NCBI GenBank assembly: GCA_963819735.1
Contig: CAWFXC010000005.1
Span: 930,001-994,000 of the forward strand
Origin: CAWFXC01 sp963819735
GTDB taxonomy: Bacteria > Actinomycetota > Acidimicrobiia > IMCC26256 > DASPTH01
Length of the DNA: 64,000 bases
Direction of reading: 5' to 3'
The position numbers and the translations under genes are program-made. Shown here in pieces: positions 44,582 to 53,598 of this stretch (its first letter is position 1; every line of letters starts with the position of its first letter). The notes under the pieces are model-generated. The model was not told where the DNA came from. It did no database searches and saw only the letters and a program-made list of their open reading frames with translations.

Positions 44582-44757
44582 TCCATCCGGGTGCGCCGAC
44601 AGGTGAAGGCACGCGACGATCTTGTTCGGCCCTGGACCTCGCCGGCGGTTCTCGCTCACGTCCGGTCGGGATGCTGCGCCGAGATCGGCTGAAGACTCCA
44701 CTGTTTCTGCCAGACCGATAAGTTGCACGCGACCAGCTGGGCACGAGAGGGGAACTC

Positions 44758-47130
44758 ATGGTGGAGGTCGGCGCCCGATCGATCGGCGCGCGGGTCCTGC
44801 GAGCGGAGGATCCACGGATCCTGACCGGTCGAGGACGCTACGTCGACGACGTCACGTCGCCGGGCATGCTGCACGCGGCGTTCAAGCGCAGCACGGTCCC
44901 GCACGGACGTCTGCTCTCCGTCGACGCGTCGGCGGCTCGCGAGCTCCCCGGAGTCGTCGCCGTGTACACCGGCGAGGACCTGGCCCGGCTCACGACCGCC
45001 ACGGCTCCGGGCACCGCCATCGGGCTGCACATGATGCCGGGGCTCCATGCCCCGAGCCAGTACGCACTGGCCACCGACAAGGTGCGCTACGTCGGTGATC
45101 CGATCGCACTCGTGGTCGCCGAGGACCGGTACGTCGCCGAGGACGCGATCGAGCTGATCGAGGAAGACATCGAATGGCTGGATCCGGTCGTCACCTACGA
45201 GGACGCGCTGGATCCCTCGAAGCCGCTGCTCTTCGAGGAGCTCGACGACAACGTCGCGCTCCGGAGCGAGATGACGCTTGGCGACGTCGACGCTTCTTTC
45301 GCCGCGGCCGACCAGGTCGTACACGCGAGCATCTGGGTGCACCGCCACCAGCCGGTGCCCATGGAGACCCGTGGGCTGATCTCCTCGTACGACCGTGAGG
45401 CGGAGCAGCTCACCATCCGCTCGGCGACGCAGTCGCCGCACATGCTCCGGCTGCTCCTCCCGCCGCAGATCGGCATTCCCATGGAGAAGATCCGCGTCCT
45501 CGCCGACGACGTCGGTGGCGGCTTCGGACTGAAGAACGGGGTGCAGCGCGACGAGGTCGCGGTCATCGCCGCATCGATCGACCTCGGTCGCCCGGTCAAG
45601 TGGATCGAGGACCGCCTCGAGCACCTGGCGGTCGGTGGCCAAGCCCGGGAGGAGGGCGCCGACATCGAAGCCGCGGTGACTGCCGACGGGGTGCTCCTCG
45701 GCATCCGCATGGACGCGAAGCTCAATCTCGGTGCGTACGCGTGCGACCCGTTCAGTGCGGCACTCTTCGTCGGTTCGCTGAGCGGCTCGTTCCAGGGCCC
45801 CACGCGGATCGCCGCGATCTCGGCGACGAACACCGTGGTGTTCAGCAACAAAGCGACCTACGTGTCGTACCGCGGCCCCTGGGCCACCGGCGACTTCCTG
45901 CGGGAGCGGCTGCTCGACATCATCGCCCACGACCTCGAACTCGATCCGTTCGACGTGCGGCAGCGCAACTACGTGGTGCGCGACGAACCGCCCCTTGCGA
46001 TGCTGACCGGGCAGCCGTTCCTCGCCGTCACGACCCAAGAGCAGGTCGCGGAGGCGGCGCGCATCGTCGACTGGGCCGCGTTCCGGAACCGCCAGGCCGT
46101 CGCTCGGCGCGAGGGCCGGTACCTGGGCATCGGCATGGCGGCGTATCTCGAAGCGGCGCCCGGTCCGAAGATCCCCGGCCAGGAGGACATGGGCGCGGCG
46201 ATGATGGGCAAAGAGGTCGCGCGCGTGTCACTGGAGACCGACGGCACGCTGCGCATCGTCACCAAGCAGCAGCCCCACGGCCAGAGCCACGAGACGACGC
46301 TGGCGCAGGTCGCGGTCGACGAACTGGGCGTCCGGTTCGAGGACGTGAAGGTCGTGTTCGGCGACACCGATGTCACGCCGTTCGCGCTCGTCGGCACCGG
46401 TGGCAGTCGGGCCGCGACGCTCGCGAACGGCGTGGTGCTGCACGCGTCACGGGAGCTCCGAGCGAAGGTGCTCGCGCTCGCCGAAGACCTCATGGAGGCG
46501 AGCGCCGCCGACCTCGACATCCACGACGGCGTGATCTCCGTCAAGGGCTCGCCGAGCGTGCAGCTCCCGCTCCGCGAGCTCATGCGCGTCGTCGTCGAGG
46601 AGCCGGAGCGGCTGGGGGAGGACCCCGACACGGACTTGCTCGTGAGCCGCGACTACGACGGCGGGAACAGCGCGTGGTCCGGTGGTGCACACGTCGCCGA
46701 GGTCGAAGTCGACGTCGAGACCGGTCTGGTCACCATCGACCGCTATGTGGTGGTCGAGGACTGCGGTCTCCCGGTGAACCCCGCCATCGTCGAAGGACAG
46801 ATCCGCGGAGGTGTCGCGCAGGCGATCGGCGCGGTGCTGCTCGAGCACGCGGCGTACGGGGACGACGGCCAGTACCTCGCGGCGACGTTCATGGACTACC
46901 TCATGCCGACCACGACGAACGTGCCGAACTTCGAGATCCACCACGTCGACACGATCCTCACCGATCCCGACGTCAACTTCCGGGGCGTGGGTGAGGGCGG
47001 GATGATCGTCGCCCCGGCGTGCCTCACCAACGCGATCGAAGATGCCCTCCGGCCGTTCGGTGTGCGAGTCGAGGAGCAGCACCTGCCGCCCGCTCGGATC
47101 CTCGAGCTGATCGGGGTGGTGCCGTCGTGA
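44758..47130 (+). CDS. Xanthine dehydrogenase-superfamily molybdopterin-binding large subunit
   Basis: This is the 790-residue catalytic subunit that binds the molybdenum-cytosine-dinucleotide-type cofactor. It starts IGARVLRAEDPRILTGRGRY, has VADDVGGGFGLKNGVQRDEV in the Moco region, and C-terminal RGVGEGGMIVAPACLTNAIE with the catalytic Glu. The active-site loop reads TYVSYRGPWA, unlike form I CO dehydrogenase (AYRCSFR) or form II (AYRGAGR). A CO-oxidising role is therefore not supported and the substrate is open. GAGAGGGGAACTC precedes ATG 44758. The stop overlaps the FAD-subunit start, making a tight L-M-S operon. Confidence 0.88.
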   Translation: MVEVGARSIGARVLRAEDPRILTGRGRYVDDVTSPGMLHAAFKRSTVPHGRLLSVDASAARELPGVVAVYTGEDLARLTTATAPGTAIGLHMMPGLHAPSQYALATDKVRYVGDPIALVVAEDRYVAEDAIELIEEDIEWLDPVVTYEDALDPSKPLLFEELDDNVALRSEMTLGDVDASFAAADQVVHASIWVHRHQPVPMETRGLISSYDREAEQLTIRSATQSPHMLRLLLPPQIGIPMEKIRVLADDVGGGFGLKNGVQRDEVAVIAASIDLGRPVKWIEDRLEHLAVGGQAREEGADIEAAVTADGVLLGIRMDAKLNLGAYACDPFSAALFVGSLSGSFQGPTRIAAISATNTVVFSNKATYVSYRGPWATGDFLRERLLDIIAHDLELDPFDVRQRNYVVRDEPPLAMLTGQPFLAVTTQEQVAEAARIVDWAAFRNRQAVARREGRYLGIGMAAYLEAAPGPKIPGQEDMGAAMMGKEVARVSLETDGTLRIVTKQQPHGQSHETTLAQVAVDELGVRFEDVKVVFGDTDVTPFALVGTGGSRAATLANGVVLHASRELRAKVLALAEDLMEASAADLDIHDGVISVKGSPSVQLPLRELMRVVVEEPERLGEDPDTDLLVSRDYDGGNSAWSGGAHVAEVEVDVETGLVTIDRYVVVEDCGLPVNPAIVEGQIRGGVAQAIGAVLLEHAAYGDDGQYLAATFMDYLMPTTTNVPNFEIHHVDTILTDPDVNFRGVGEGGMIVAPACLTNAIEDALRPFGVRVEEQHLPPARILELIGVVPS

Positions 47131-48002
47131 AGAACGCGCCCTTCGAGTACCACGCCCCGCGCTCCGTCGACGAGGTGCTGTCGTTGCTCGCCGAGCACGG
47201 CGACGAGGCCAAGGTCCTCGCCGGCGGCCAGAGCCTCGTCCCCCTGCTCGCCATGCGACTGGCGCGACCGTCGCAGCTGATCGACATCAACGAGATCTCG
47301 GACCTGGCAGCACTGCGCCCGCTCGACGGCACGGGCGTCGCGTTCGGCACGCTCACCCGCGAGCGTGATGCAGAACGGTCGGCGCTGGTGGCCGAACGGC
47401 TCCCGGTCCTGGCCGAGGCGCTGCCCCTGATCGGTCACGTGTCGATCCGCAACCGGGGCACGATCGGCGGATCGATCGCACACGCGGATGCGTCGGCCGA
47501 GCTTCCTGCGGTGGCGGTCGTCACCGGCGCCGACATGGTGGTCCGGTCAATGCGGGGGGAGCGGGTCGTTCCGGCCGAGGAGTTCTTCGTCGGCCACTTC
47601 ACCACGTCGATGGACGACGACGAGCTCCTCACCGAGGTTCGCATGCCGTCCGGGCCGGCCGGCGCGGGGTGGGCGTTCCACGAGATCGCGCGACGTCATG
47701 GTGATTTCGCGCTGGTCGGTGTGGCCGCCATGATCTCGCTCGCCGACGGTGCGGTCTCCGAGGCCCGGGTGACCCTCATGGGCGTCTCCGACCGAGCGGT
47801 GCGCGCCACCGCCGCCGAAGCTGCACTCTCGGGTCAGCCGGCGAACGACGAGACGATCGCCGCTGCAGCCGAGGAGGCGATCCGAGACCTCGAGCCGGGA
47901 TCCGACATGCACGGCTCCGCCGCGTTCCGCCGTCATCTCGCCGGCGTCGCGGTACGTCGAGCACTCGCGACTGCCACCAGCCGAGCAGGAGGGAACCCAT
48001 GA
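47127..48002 (+). CDS. FAD-binding medium subunit of the molybdenum hydroxylase
   Basis: This 291-residue FAD subunit (CoxM/XdhB type) shows the isoalloxazine/pyrophosphate motifs AGGQSLVPLLAMRLARP and TIGGSIAHADASAELP, the segment EFFVGHFTTSM, and the C-terminal CO_deh_flav domain. It passes electrons from the 2Fe-2S clusters to an acceptor. GTG 47127 overlaps the preceding TGA (GTGA), and its own stop overlaps the ATG of the small subunit (ATGA), so all three subunits are translationally coupled. Confidence 0.9.
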   Translation: MKNAPFEYHAPRSVDEVLSLLAEHGDEAKVLAGGQSLVPLLAMRLARPSQLIDINEISDLAALRPLDGTGVAFGTLTRERDAERSALVAERLPVLAEALPLIGHVSIRNRGTIGGSIAHADASAELPAVAVVTGADMVVRSMRGERVVPAEEFFVGHFTTSMDDDELLTEVRMPSGPAGAGWAFHEIARRHGDFALVGVAAMISLADGAVSEARVTLMGVSDRAVRATAAEAALSGQPANDETIAAAAEEAIRDLEPGSDMHGSAAFRRHLAGVAVRRALATATSRAGGNP

Positions 48003-48490
48003 CCCAGGAGATCGAGATCACGGTGAACGGCGAGCGACGGCGCGCGGACGCCGACGTGCGCCTGACCCTCGCCGACTTCCTGCGCGAGAAGCTCGAACTG
48101 ACCGGCACCCATCTCGGGTGCGAGCACGGAGTCTGCGGAGCATGCACCGTGATGGTCGACGGTGCCTCCGTCCGCTCGTGCCTGATGCTTGCCGTCCAGG
48201 CGCAGGGAAAGGACGTCCTCACCGTCGAAGGCCTCGGCGACCCCGACCACCTGCATCCGCTCCAGCAGGCGATGCGTGAGCGTCATTCCTTCCAGTGCGG
48301 GTTCTGCACGCCCGGGTTCGTCATGTCGTCGCTGGCACTGCTCCAGGAGAATCCCTCGCCCGACGAGGCCGAGATCCGGGAAGTGCTCTCCGGCAACGTT
48401 TGTCGCTGCACCGGCTACCAGAGCATCGTGGAGGGCGTACTCCTCGCGGCCGAGCGCGGCGCCGGCCAGGCAGAGGTGCCGGCCGGCTGA
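47999..48490 (+). CDS. 2Fe-2S small subunit of the molybdenum hydroxylase
   Basis: This 163-residue iron-sulfur subunit (CoxS type) binds two [2Fe-2S] clusters. The N-terminal ferredoxin-like cluster ligands are in GCEHGVCGACTVMVDGASVR plus SC. The C-terminal four-helix domain holds QCGFCTPGF and NVCRCTGYQSIVEG. All eight cysteines are present. It is the last gene of the L-M-S operon. Confidence 0.93.
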   Translation: MTQEIEITVNGERRRADADVRLTLADFLREKLELTGTHLGCEHGVCGACTVMVDGASVRSCLMLAVQAQGKDVLTVEGLGDPDHLHPLQQAMRERHSFQCGFCTPGFVMSSLALLQENPSPDEAEIREVLSGNVCRCTGYQSIVEGVLLAAERGAGQAEVPAG

Positions 48491-48664
48491 GCGTGCCGAC
48501 GTCAGGGCGGCTCCGTCGAGGAATCGGCGAGCCGGCGATTGGCCCCCTCGTCGCGACCAATGCGTCTGCTTCGGACTGCAACTTGGGTATGACTCCGACC
48601 AAGGTGCTGGGAAAGGCTGACTGGCCCGCGATGACTTACGGGCGCGGGAGGAGTCTCGAGAACC

Positions 48665-49195
48665 ATGAGAACAACAAACCTGGGTGAGGCCGATGGGCTG
48701 CCGACGATCGAGTGGGCACAAGTTGAAACGCAGCTCGCCGACCTCCTGACGCACGACGATCCGCGCTCGCCGAACCGCTCGACGTTCTGGCTGACGACCT
48801 TGAACGACGACGGAAGCCCGCACGTCACGAGTGTGGGCGCGCTCTGGCACGCGGGCTCATGCTGGTTCCAGACCGGTGAACGAACCCGCAAGGCGAAGAA
48901 CGTTGCACGCGATTTGCGCTGTGCGGTGAGTGTCGCGACGAAGGGCTTCGACGTGATGGTTTCCGGCGAAGCCCGTCGCGTGACCGATCCGAAGATCGTG
49001 GCCGAGATCGCGGCGTTGTGGGCGAAGGGCGGATGGCCCGCGCAGCCCGACGATTCGGGAGCCGGCATCACCGCGCCGTTCAACGCGCCGACGCTCGGTC
49101 CGCCGCCGTGGTTCGTCTACGAAGTCAAGCCACGCACCGCGACCGCCGTCGGTACCGCCGAAGAGACTCCCGGATCAACCCGATGGGGGTTCTGA
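48665..49195 (+). CDS. Pyridoxamine-5'-phosphate-oxidase-fold protein (PNPOx/F420-type)
   Basis: This is a 176-residue split-barrel flavin- or deazaflavin-binding protein. It contains NRSTFWLTTLNDDGSPHVTS, VGALWHAGSCWFQTGERTRK with a phosphate-contacting RKAKN segment, and RCAVSVATKGFDVMVSGEAR. Actinobacterial relatives use F420 or FMN to reduce varied substrates. Which cofactor applies here cannot be decided. It lies 174 bases after the molybdenum-enzyme operon and may have its own promoter. Confidence 0.82.
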   Translation: MRTTNLGEADGLPTIEWAQVETQLADLLTHDDPRSPNRSTFWLTTLNDDGSPHVTSVGALWHAGSCWFQTGERTRKAKNVARDLRCAVSVATKGFDVMVSGEARRVTDPKIVAEIAALWAKGGWPAQPDDSGAGITAPFNAPTLGPPPWFVYEVKPRTATAVGTAEETPGSTRWGF

Positions 49196-49210
49196 GAATC
49201 TTGGTCCCGA

Positions 49211-49855
49211 TCAGCGGCGCCGGGCACGGAGGACGACGTCGGCGATGTGCGGCGTGTCCGGCGGTGGATCGACGCGGGGTTCGACCGCATCGAGCTCGAG
49301 CGTGAAGTCGTCGGCGAGGAGCTGACGGAGGTCGTCGACGTCGACGTAGTCCGCCGGGTCGAAGCCCCGCGACTTCATGTGCTCGCGGTGCTCGTCGTCG
49401 AGGTCGTGGTAGACGGCGAGCAACAATCCACCGGGCCGCACGGTGTCGAGCAGTGACCGCATGGCAATGTCGCCGGCTGCCTTGGGGAGCGCCGGGTACT
49501 GCATCGACACGAGGTCGAAAGAGCCGGGCGCGAACGCCGTCCCCTGGACGTCCCCGCAGATCCACTCGACCGCGGTGCCGGCCCGTGCTGCTGCCTCCCG
49601 CGCCCGGGCTACCGCCACGTCGGAGATGTCGATCGCGGTGACCGTCCAGCCATTGCGAGCGAGCCAGATCGCATCGGCGCCCTCGCCGCATCCGACGTCG
49701 AGCGCCCTTCCCGGCGGGAGTCCCGCCGCCTCGACGCGGAGCCGGCCGTTCGGGTGGCCGCTCCACAGCGCACCCTCCGGCTCGCGGTACCGCGCGTCCC
49801 ACTCGTCGGCCTGCGCCGCCGCGCTGAACCGCCTCTCGCCCGGTTGGTCCTTCAC
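49211..49855 (-). CDS. SAM-dependent class I methyltransferase
   Basis: This 214-residue methyltransferase has SAM motif I in GRALDVGCGEGADAIWLARN, motif II acidic residue in VTAIDISDVAVARAREAAAR, and motif III-like VRPGGLLLAVYHDL. It begins MKDQPGERRFSAAAQADEWD, like tellurite-resistance/thiopurine-type methyltransferases with a WDARY start. The substrate is unknown. It is convergent with the PNPOx-type gene. A DUF1059 gene lies just upstream in the same direction, 36 bases away. Confidence 0.88.
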   Translation of the reverse strand: MKDQPGERRFSAAAQADEWDARYREPEGALWSGHPNGRLRVEAAGLPPGRALDVGCGEGADAIWLARNGWTVTAIDISDVAVARAREAAARAGTAVEWICGDVQGTAFAPGSFDLVSMQYPALPKAAGDIAMRSLLDTVRPGGLLLAVYHDLDDEHREHMKSRGFDPADYVDVDDLRQLLADDFTLELDAVEPRVDPPPDTPHIADVVLRARRR

Positions 49856-49891
49856 CGAGAAGTCGCTCCTGGGAACGCAGCCGGCGGTCGG

Positions 49892-50044
49892 TCAGTACGC
49901 CATGAAGAGGATGTGCTCGCGCTGATACTCGTTGGCCATGTCGGGGTGCTTCTCGCGAAGGTGCGCGAACGCCTTCTCCACGAGGTCGTCCTCGTTCTCA
50001 CCCCTGATGTACTCGCCGCACGGACACGGAAGTGTCGTCTTCAT
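49892..50044 (-). CDS. DUF1059 small protein (50 aa)
   Basis: From ATG 50044, with GAGGAAGG 3 bases upstream, the frame reads MKTTLPCPCGEYIRGENEDD, LVEKAFAHLREKHPDM and ends at FMAY. The CxC near the N-terminus and HLREKHPD match DUF1059, a family of tiny putative metal-binding proteins (Cys-x-Cys plus His-x4-5-His). Function unknown. It precedes the methyltransferase gene in the same orientation. Confidence 0.8.
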   Translation of the reverse strand: MKTTLPCPCGEYIRGENEDDLVEKAFAHLREKHPDMANEYQREHILFMAY

Positions 50045-50158
50045 GGGCCTTCCTCGCAGTCGCCGTACCGATACCGTTTGATCTTACGGGCGACGCGCAT
50101 GCAGTTTGTAGAGCGGCCTCGCCACCGGTGCCATTCGGCTGGGAAGGACGTTGACCCG

Positions 50159-50521
50159 ATGGACGCGAATGTCTCGGTCGAGCAAGTCATCGCCGCACAC
50201 CTGGACGCGTGGAACGCGCCCGATGGTCCCGCCCGGGCGCAGGCCATTGCGGCTCTGTACGCAACGGATGTCTTCGTCGGTGAGCCCGGTTCGGCGCACC
50301 GTGGGCACCCTGGAATGGCGCAGGCAATCTCTGATCTGCAGGCCCAGTTGCCCGGCACGACGATCACCCGGAGCGGTCCGGTGCAAGCCGCGCAGGATCT
50401 CGTGACCTACACGTGGGAACTCGGCCGCCCGGGCCAAGCCGCGACCGCCACCGGCCGTGACGTGCTCATCATCCGCGACGGGCTGATCACGAGTCTCTAC
50501 GTGGTGATCGACAGCCCGTAA
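50159..50521 (+). CDS. SnoaL-like/NTF2-fold protein
   Basis: This 120-residue protein has the cone-shaped NTF2/SnoaL layout: VIAAHLDAWNAPDGPARAQA, then ALYATDVFVGEPGSAHRGHP, and closing strands VTYTWELGRPG and GRDVLIIRDGLITSLYVVID. Members are small isomerases, hydrolases or ligand carriers. ATG 50159 follows GGGAAGGA. The stop overlaps an ATG at 50521, but the next gene more likely starts at 50608. Confidence 0.8.
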   Translation: MDANVSVEQVIAAHLDAWNAPDGPARAQAIAALYATDVFVGEPGSAHRGHPGMAQAISDLQAQLPGTTITRSGPVQAAQDLVTYTWELGRPGQAATATGRDVLIIRDGLITSLYVVIDSP

Positions 50522-50607
50522 TGCGCTCGCCACTCGTCGCGTCGGGACCTCTCCGGAACTGGGCGATAATGATCGGAAGACGACGGGTGACTCCGGAGGG
50601 GGAGATC

Positions 50608-51195
50608 ATGCGCGGGTGGAAGCTGGGCGGTGTCGCGATCGCGGCTGCGCTGTTGCTCGGCGGTTGCTTCAACGGGACCGGGTCGTACCCGGTCGGGCTC
50701 AAGCTGCAAAACGGTGTCGTCGGCCAGGGGCTCTGGCACTCGTCGGGCGGGCCGAACTGCAGCTTCAGTACGACGACGTTCCCATTGGGTGGCGTTGTCA
50801 ATCCGAGTGTCGTCGAGCCGGCGCGGGCGGGGCCTCGTTACGTCGACTTCCTGGCCGGCGACTTCCGCTTCGACACCGCCGGTTGCGGACCGTGGGTGCA
50901 GGCCGGCGGCCCGTTCGACACGTTGCACCCGACCAACGCCTACGGCGTCCTCGCGGGAGACGGCGACTTCCGAGTCGGTATCGAGGTTCCGCCCGGCCGG
51001 TATCAGGCGACGTCACCCACGACGTGCTCGTGGCAGCGCGTGCGCGACTTCGGCCACCGCGTTCCTGATCCCGACCCGAACGGCATCTTTCCGAGCACGA
51101 TCATCGCGAGCGGGACGAGCGATACGGTCGACATCGCACCCACCGACGCGGGATTCACGACGTCGAACTGCGGAGCGTGGCGCAGGATCGGCTGA
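50608..51195 (+). CDS. Secreted lipoprotein of unknown function
   Basis: This 195-residue exported protein starts MRGWKLGGVAIAAALLLGGC, a lipoprotein signal with Cys at residue 20, preceded by GGAGGGGGAG. The mature part has two similar halves. Each has a Cys-rich strand pair, with CSFSTTTFP and VDFLAGDFRFDTAGCGPW in the first and CSWQRVRDF and DTVDIAPTDAGFTTSNCGAW in the second, suggesting a duplicated beta domain with disulfides. GTYRT-like PPGRYQATSP suggests a family seen in mycobacterial and actinobacterial lipoproteins, but I cannot name it. Confidence 0.7.
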   Translation: MRGWKLGGVAIAAALLLGGCFNGTGSYPVGLKLQNGVVGQGLWHSSGGPNCSFSTTTFPLGGVVNPSVVEPARAGPRYVDFLAGDFRFDTAGCGPWVQAGGPFDTLHPTNAYGVLAGDGDFRVGIEVPPGRYQATSPTTCSWQRVRDFGHRVPDPDPNGIFPSTIIASGTSDTVDIAPTDAGFTTSNCGAWRRIG

Positions 51196-51226
51196 AACAC
51201 GAGGGCCGGTCGAGGTGTGACGCGCA

Positions 51227-51976
51227 TCAAGGGACAGGCAGGTGGCGCGTCCAGTCGAACGGGACGATCGTGTGGAACGGGGCGGCGAGGAGACCTTCGA
51301 CGTCGCCCGACATCCAGCGCGACCGAAGCGCTTCGGCGATCGCTCCGGCGGTGGCCACCGGATCGTCGTCGAGGTACAAGTACGTGACCTGCATGCCGCG
51401 CGCGTCGGTGCGGTAGGGCTCCGGGGCGAGCGCGCCGTGGTAGGTCCACGCTCCCGCGACACCGGGGACACCGACAAGCGCGTCGGCCGGCGTGTGTCCG
51501 CGTTCGATGACCAAGTAGACGCCGAGTGCCGGGCGCCACGGGATGACGTCGGCTCCCGCCACCGCGCGCGGCGCGGCAATCGTGCCGGCCAAGTCGGCGA
51601 CCATGAACTCCACGGTGGGAAGACGTAGCGGCATGCGGCCGGCCGCGTTGAGTGCGGCGCCGAGCGCGCCGAACGGAGGTAATGCGGAAACGTCGCGGAA
51701 GAGATACGTCATGACGTGGTCGACCGCGTCGTAACGATCCACCGATGCCGCGCGCGTCGCCCGGCACGCGGGTGTTGACACCAGCCGCAGCGACTGGCGT
51801 AACCCCGCAAGTCGGTGCTGCTCGGGCCGATGGTCGAGGGAGTGCCACTCGATGTACTCCGCGTCCCGACCACCGGGCTCGCGGGCCGAGAGCGAGATGA
51901 AGGCGATGCTCACGTCGGCGGAGCCGGTCGCGAGAACGCCGGGGAGTTGGTCGGAGGGAGTTCCTTCCAGGTGCAT
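51227..51976 (-). CDS. Hypothetical protein, probable dimeric alpha-beta barrel
   Basis: This is a 249-residue soluble protein. VSIAFISLSAREPGGRDAEY followed by IEWHSLDHRPEQHRLAGLRQ resembles the first unit of ferredoxin-like barrels of the EthD type (W-xx-DHRPEQ). A second unit may be in LGVYLVIERGHTPADALVGV. No catalytic residues can be named. The start is GTG or ATG at 51976. It is convergent with the lipoprotein gene. Confidence 0.55.
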   Translation of the reverse strand: MHLEGTPSDQLPGVLATGSADVSIAFISLSAREPGGRDAEYIEWHSLDHRPEQHRLAGLRQSLRLVSTPACRATRAASVDRYDAVDHVMTYLFRDVSALPPFGALGAALNAAGRMPLRLPTVEFMVADLAGTIAAPRAVAGADVIPWRPALGVYLVIERGHTPADALVGVPGVAGAWTYHGALAPEPYRTDARGMQVTYLYLDDDPVATAGAIAEALRSRWMSGDVEGLLAAPFHTIVPFDWTRHLPVP

Positions 51977-52162
51977 CTGCGAGTCCTGTCCGCGCCGCGA
52001 GGGCGTCGTACTGCGCGTGTCGAGGCCCGACAGTATCGAGCGTCGATCTGGTGGACCACGCGCCGAGACGCCACCAAGAGGGAGGCGGCGTCTCGACTCA
52101 CCTGGACGGGCTGGGTCCGGGCTACGGGTAGTACGTCAGGCAGCCGCCGCCGGATTGTGGGA

Positions 52163-52354
52163 TCAGGCGAAGTCGTTGCCTTCGTGCAGCTCGAGTCCTT
52201 CGTTGTCGATGAGCGATCGCCGCACGGTGGGTTCCTGTATGGGTTCACCCACCGGACGGTGCGGCCTGAGCCGGGTACCGCTCGTCATCTTCAGGTAGCG
52301 GGCGATCTCCTCGGAGACGGTCCGGGGCTGGTGAATGCGATCGTCGTCGGGCAT
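52163..52354 (-). CDS. Hypothetical small protein (63 aa)
   Basis: The frame from ATG 52354 has an excellent ribosome site (GGAGGGAGGTG) and reads MPDDDRIHQPRTVSEEIARY, LKMTSGTRLRPHRPVG and ends LHEGNDFA. No TM or known domain. The ribosome site makes it a likely real gene of unknown function. Confidence 0.6.
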   Translation of the reverse strand: MPDDDRIHQPRTVSEEIARYLKMTSGTRLRPHRPVGEPIQEPTVRRSLIDNEGLELHEGNDFA

Positions 52355-52502
52355 GGGCACCTCCCTCCGATCCCACCATGCTCGCGCCTGCATGGGTGCG
52401 AGATGAAGGCCCCATGACGAAAAGTCCGGCGATCGCGGCAAAAGTGCAGGTCAGCCCCCAGGCCGACCGGAAGGAGCGGCGTCGCCTCCGGTACGATTGC
52501 AC

Positions 52503-53598
52503 ATGGTCCATCTCCCCGGGCCCGGCAAGGTTCCCGAGCAGCGACGCGGTCGTTCGGTGACGGCGCTGCTGCTGGTCGTCGGCATCGTCGCGGCGCTCGC
52601 GGCGTGCGGACAAAGTGACGCATCCAGTGCCCGGATCTCGCTGCTGCCCTACCCCGTGGCGAAGAGCAACGCGTGGGACTGGACGGCGGAGTGCCGCGTC
52701 GGGCCGGCGACGCCGACGGGGTGCGCGGCGAAGGCGCCCGATCTCGGCCCGGCCCAGGTCGCGGGCAACGAATGGAATCTCGGTGGTGGAGCAGCGACCA
52801 CCGGATCGGTGAGCATGTCGGTGAATTCATCCGGGGGCCTGGCGCTGAAGGGCGACCTTCCCAGCGCTCCGCCGTGCACGGACTCTTCCTGCCTGGCGCC
52901 GCAGGCCAACACTTGGGTGCGTGGCTTTCCGAGCCTTCTGTACGGGATCGACCAGTGCAATGCCGACACGTCTCCGCCGCAGTCGCCGGAGCTGCAACTG
53001 CCGATGAAGGTGGCCTCGATTCCGTCGAGCCTGGTCGGCAGCGCGACCTACAACTCGCAAGCGTCGCAGGTGACCTACGACGTCGCGTACGACATGTGGC
53101 TCAACGCGTCGGACACGACAACGCCCTGCAAGACCGACGGGACCCTCGAGGTCATGGTCTGGACCGACTACGACGCGCAGGCCCTGCTGCCCGACAGCCT
53201 GAAGGTAGGGACGGTCACCATCCCATTCGCGGTCAACGGATCAAAGAACTCTGGCAATCAGATGTGGTCCGTGTACGTGAGCAACGTGTACGGAAGCGGC
53301 CACACCGTGCCGTGGGGCGGCACCGTGTGGCTAGTCCTCGACTCGGCGCACACCGTCAAACAGGGCTCGGTGAACGTCGACCTCAGTGCCGCCCTCGGCT
53401 CCGTCGGCACGTTGCTCCAGAACAACTACGGCTGGAGCGACTTCGCGAGCAACTACTGGCTCGACACCGATCGCGTTCGGCATGGAGTTCGGTCCCCAGA
53501 ACGCAGATCCGTACGGTGCCGGGCCGACGAACTTCTCGATGGACCTCTCCGCTTACTGCGTCGGGGTGGGGACGACCGTGGCGGGGGCGGGCTGCTGA
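52503..53598 (+). CDS. Secreted beta-sandwich lipoprotein, GH12-like (one frameshift)
   Basis: This is an exported protein of about 364 residues. The signal VTALLLVVGIVAALAACG carries a lipobox. The mature part shows YDVAYDMWLNASDT, GTLEVMVWTDYDAQALLPDS, WLVLDSAHTVKQGSVNVDLS and, after a frame change at about 53469, IAFGMEFGPQNADPYGAGPT followed by NFSMDLSAYCVG. The pattern resembles family 12 endoglucanases (E-(I/V)-M-(I/V)-W near the nucleophile, then G-x-E-x-G), so Glu residues in LEVMVW and MEFG would be catalytic. One extra base in ACCGATCG explains the shift. TACGAT ends 5 bases before ATG 52503, compatible with a leaderless transcript. Confidence 0.6.

Noticed and set aside
44758..48490. 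Aerobic carbon monoxide dehydrogenase (coxLMS)
   Set aside because: The large subunit lacks both the form I and form II active-site loop signatures, so only membership in the superfamily is claimed.
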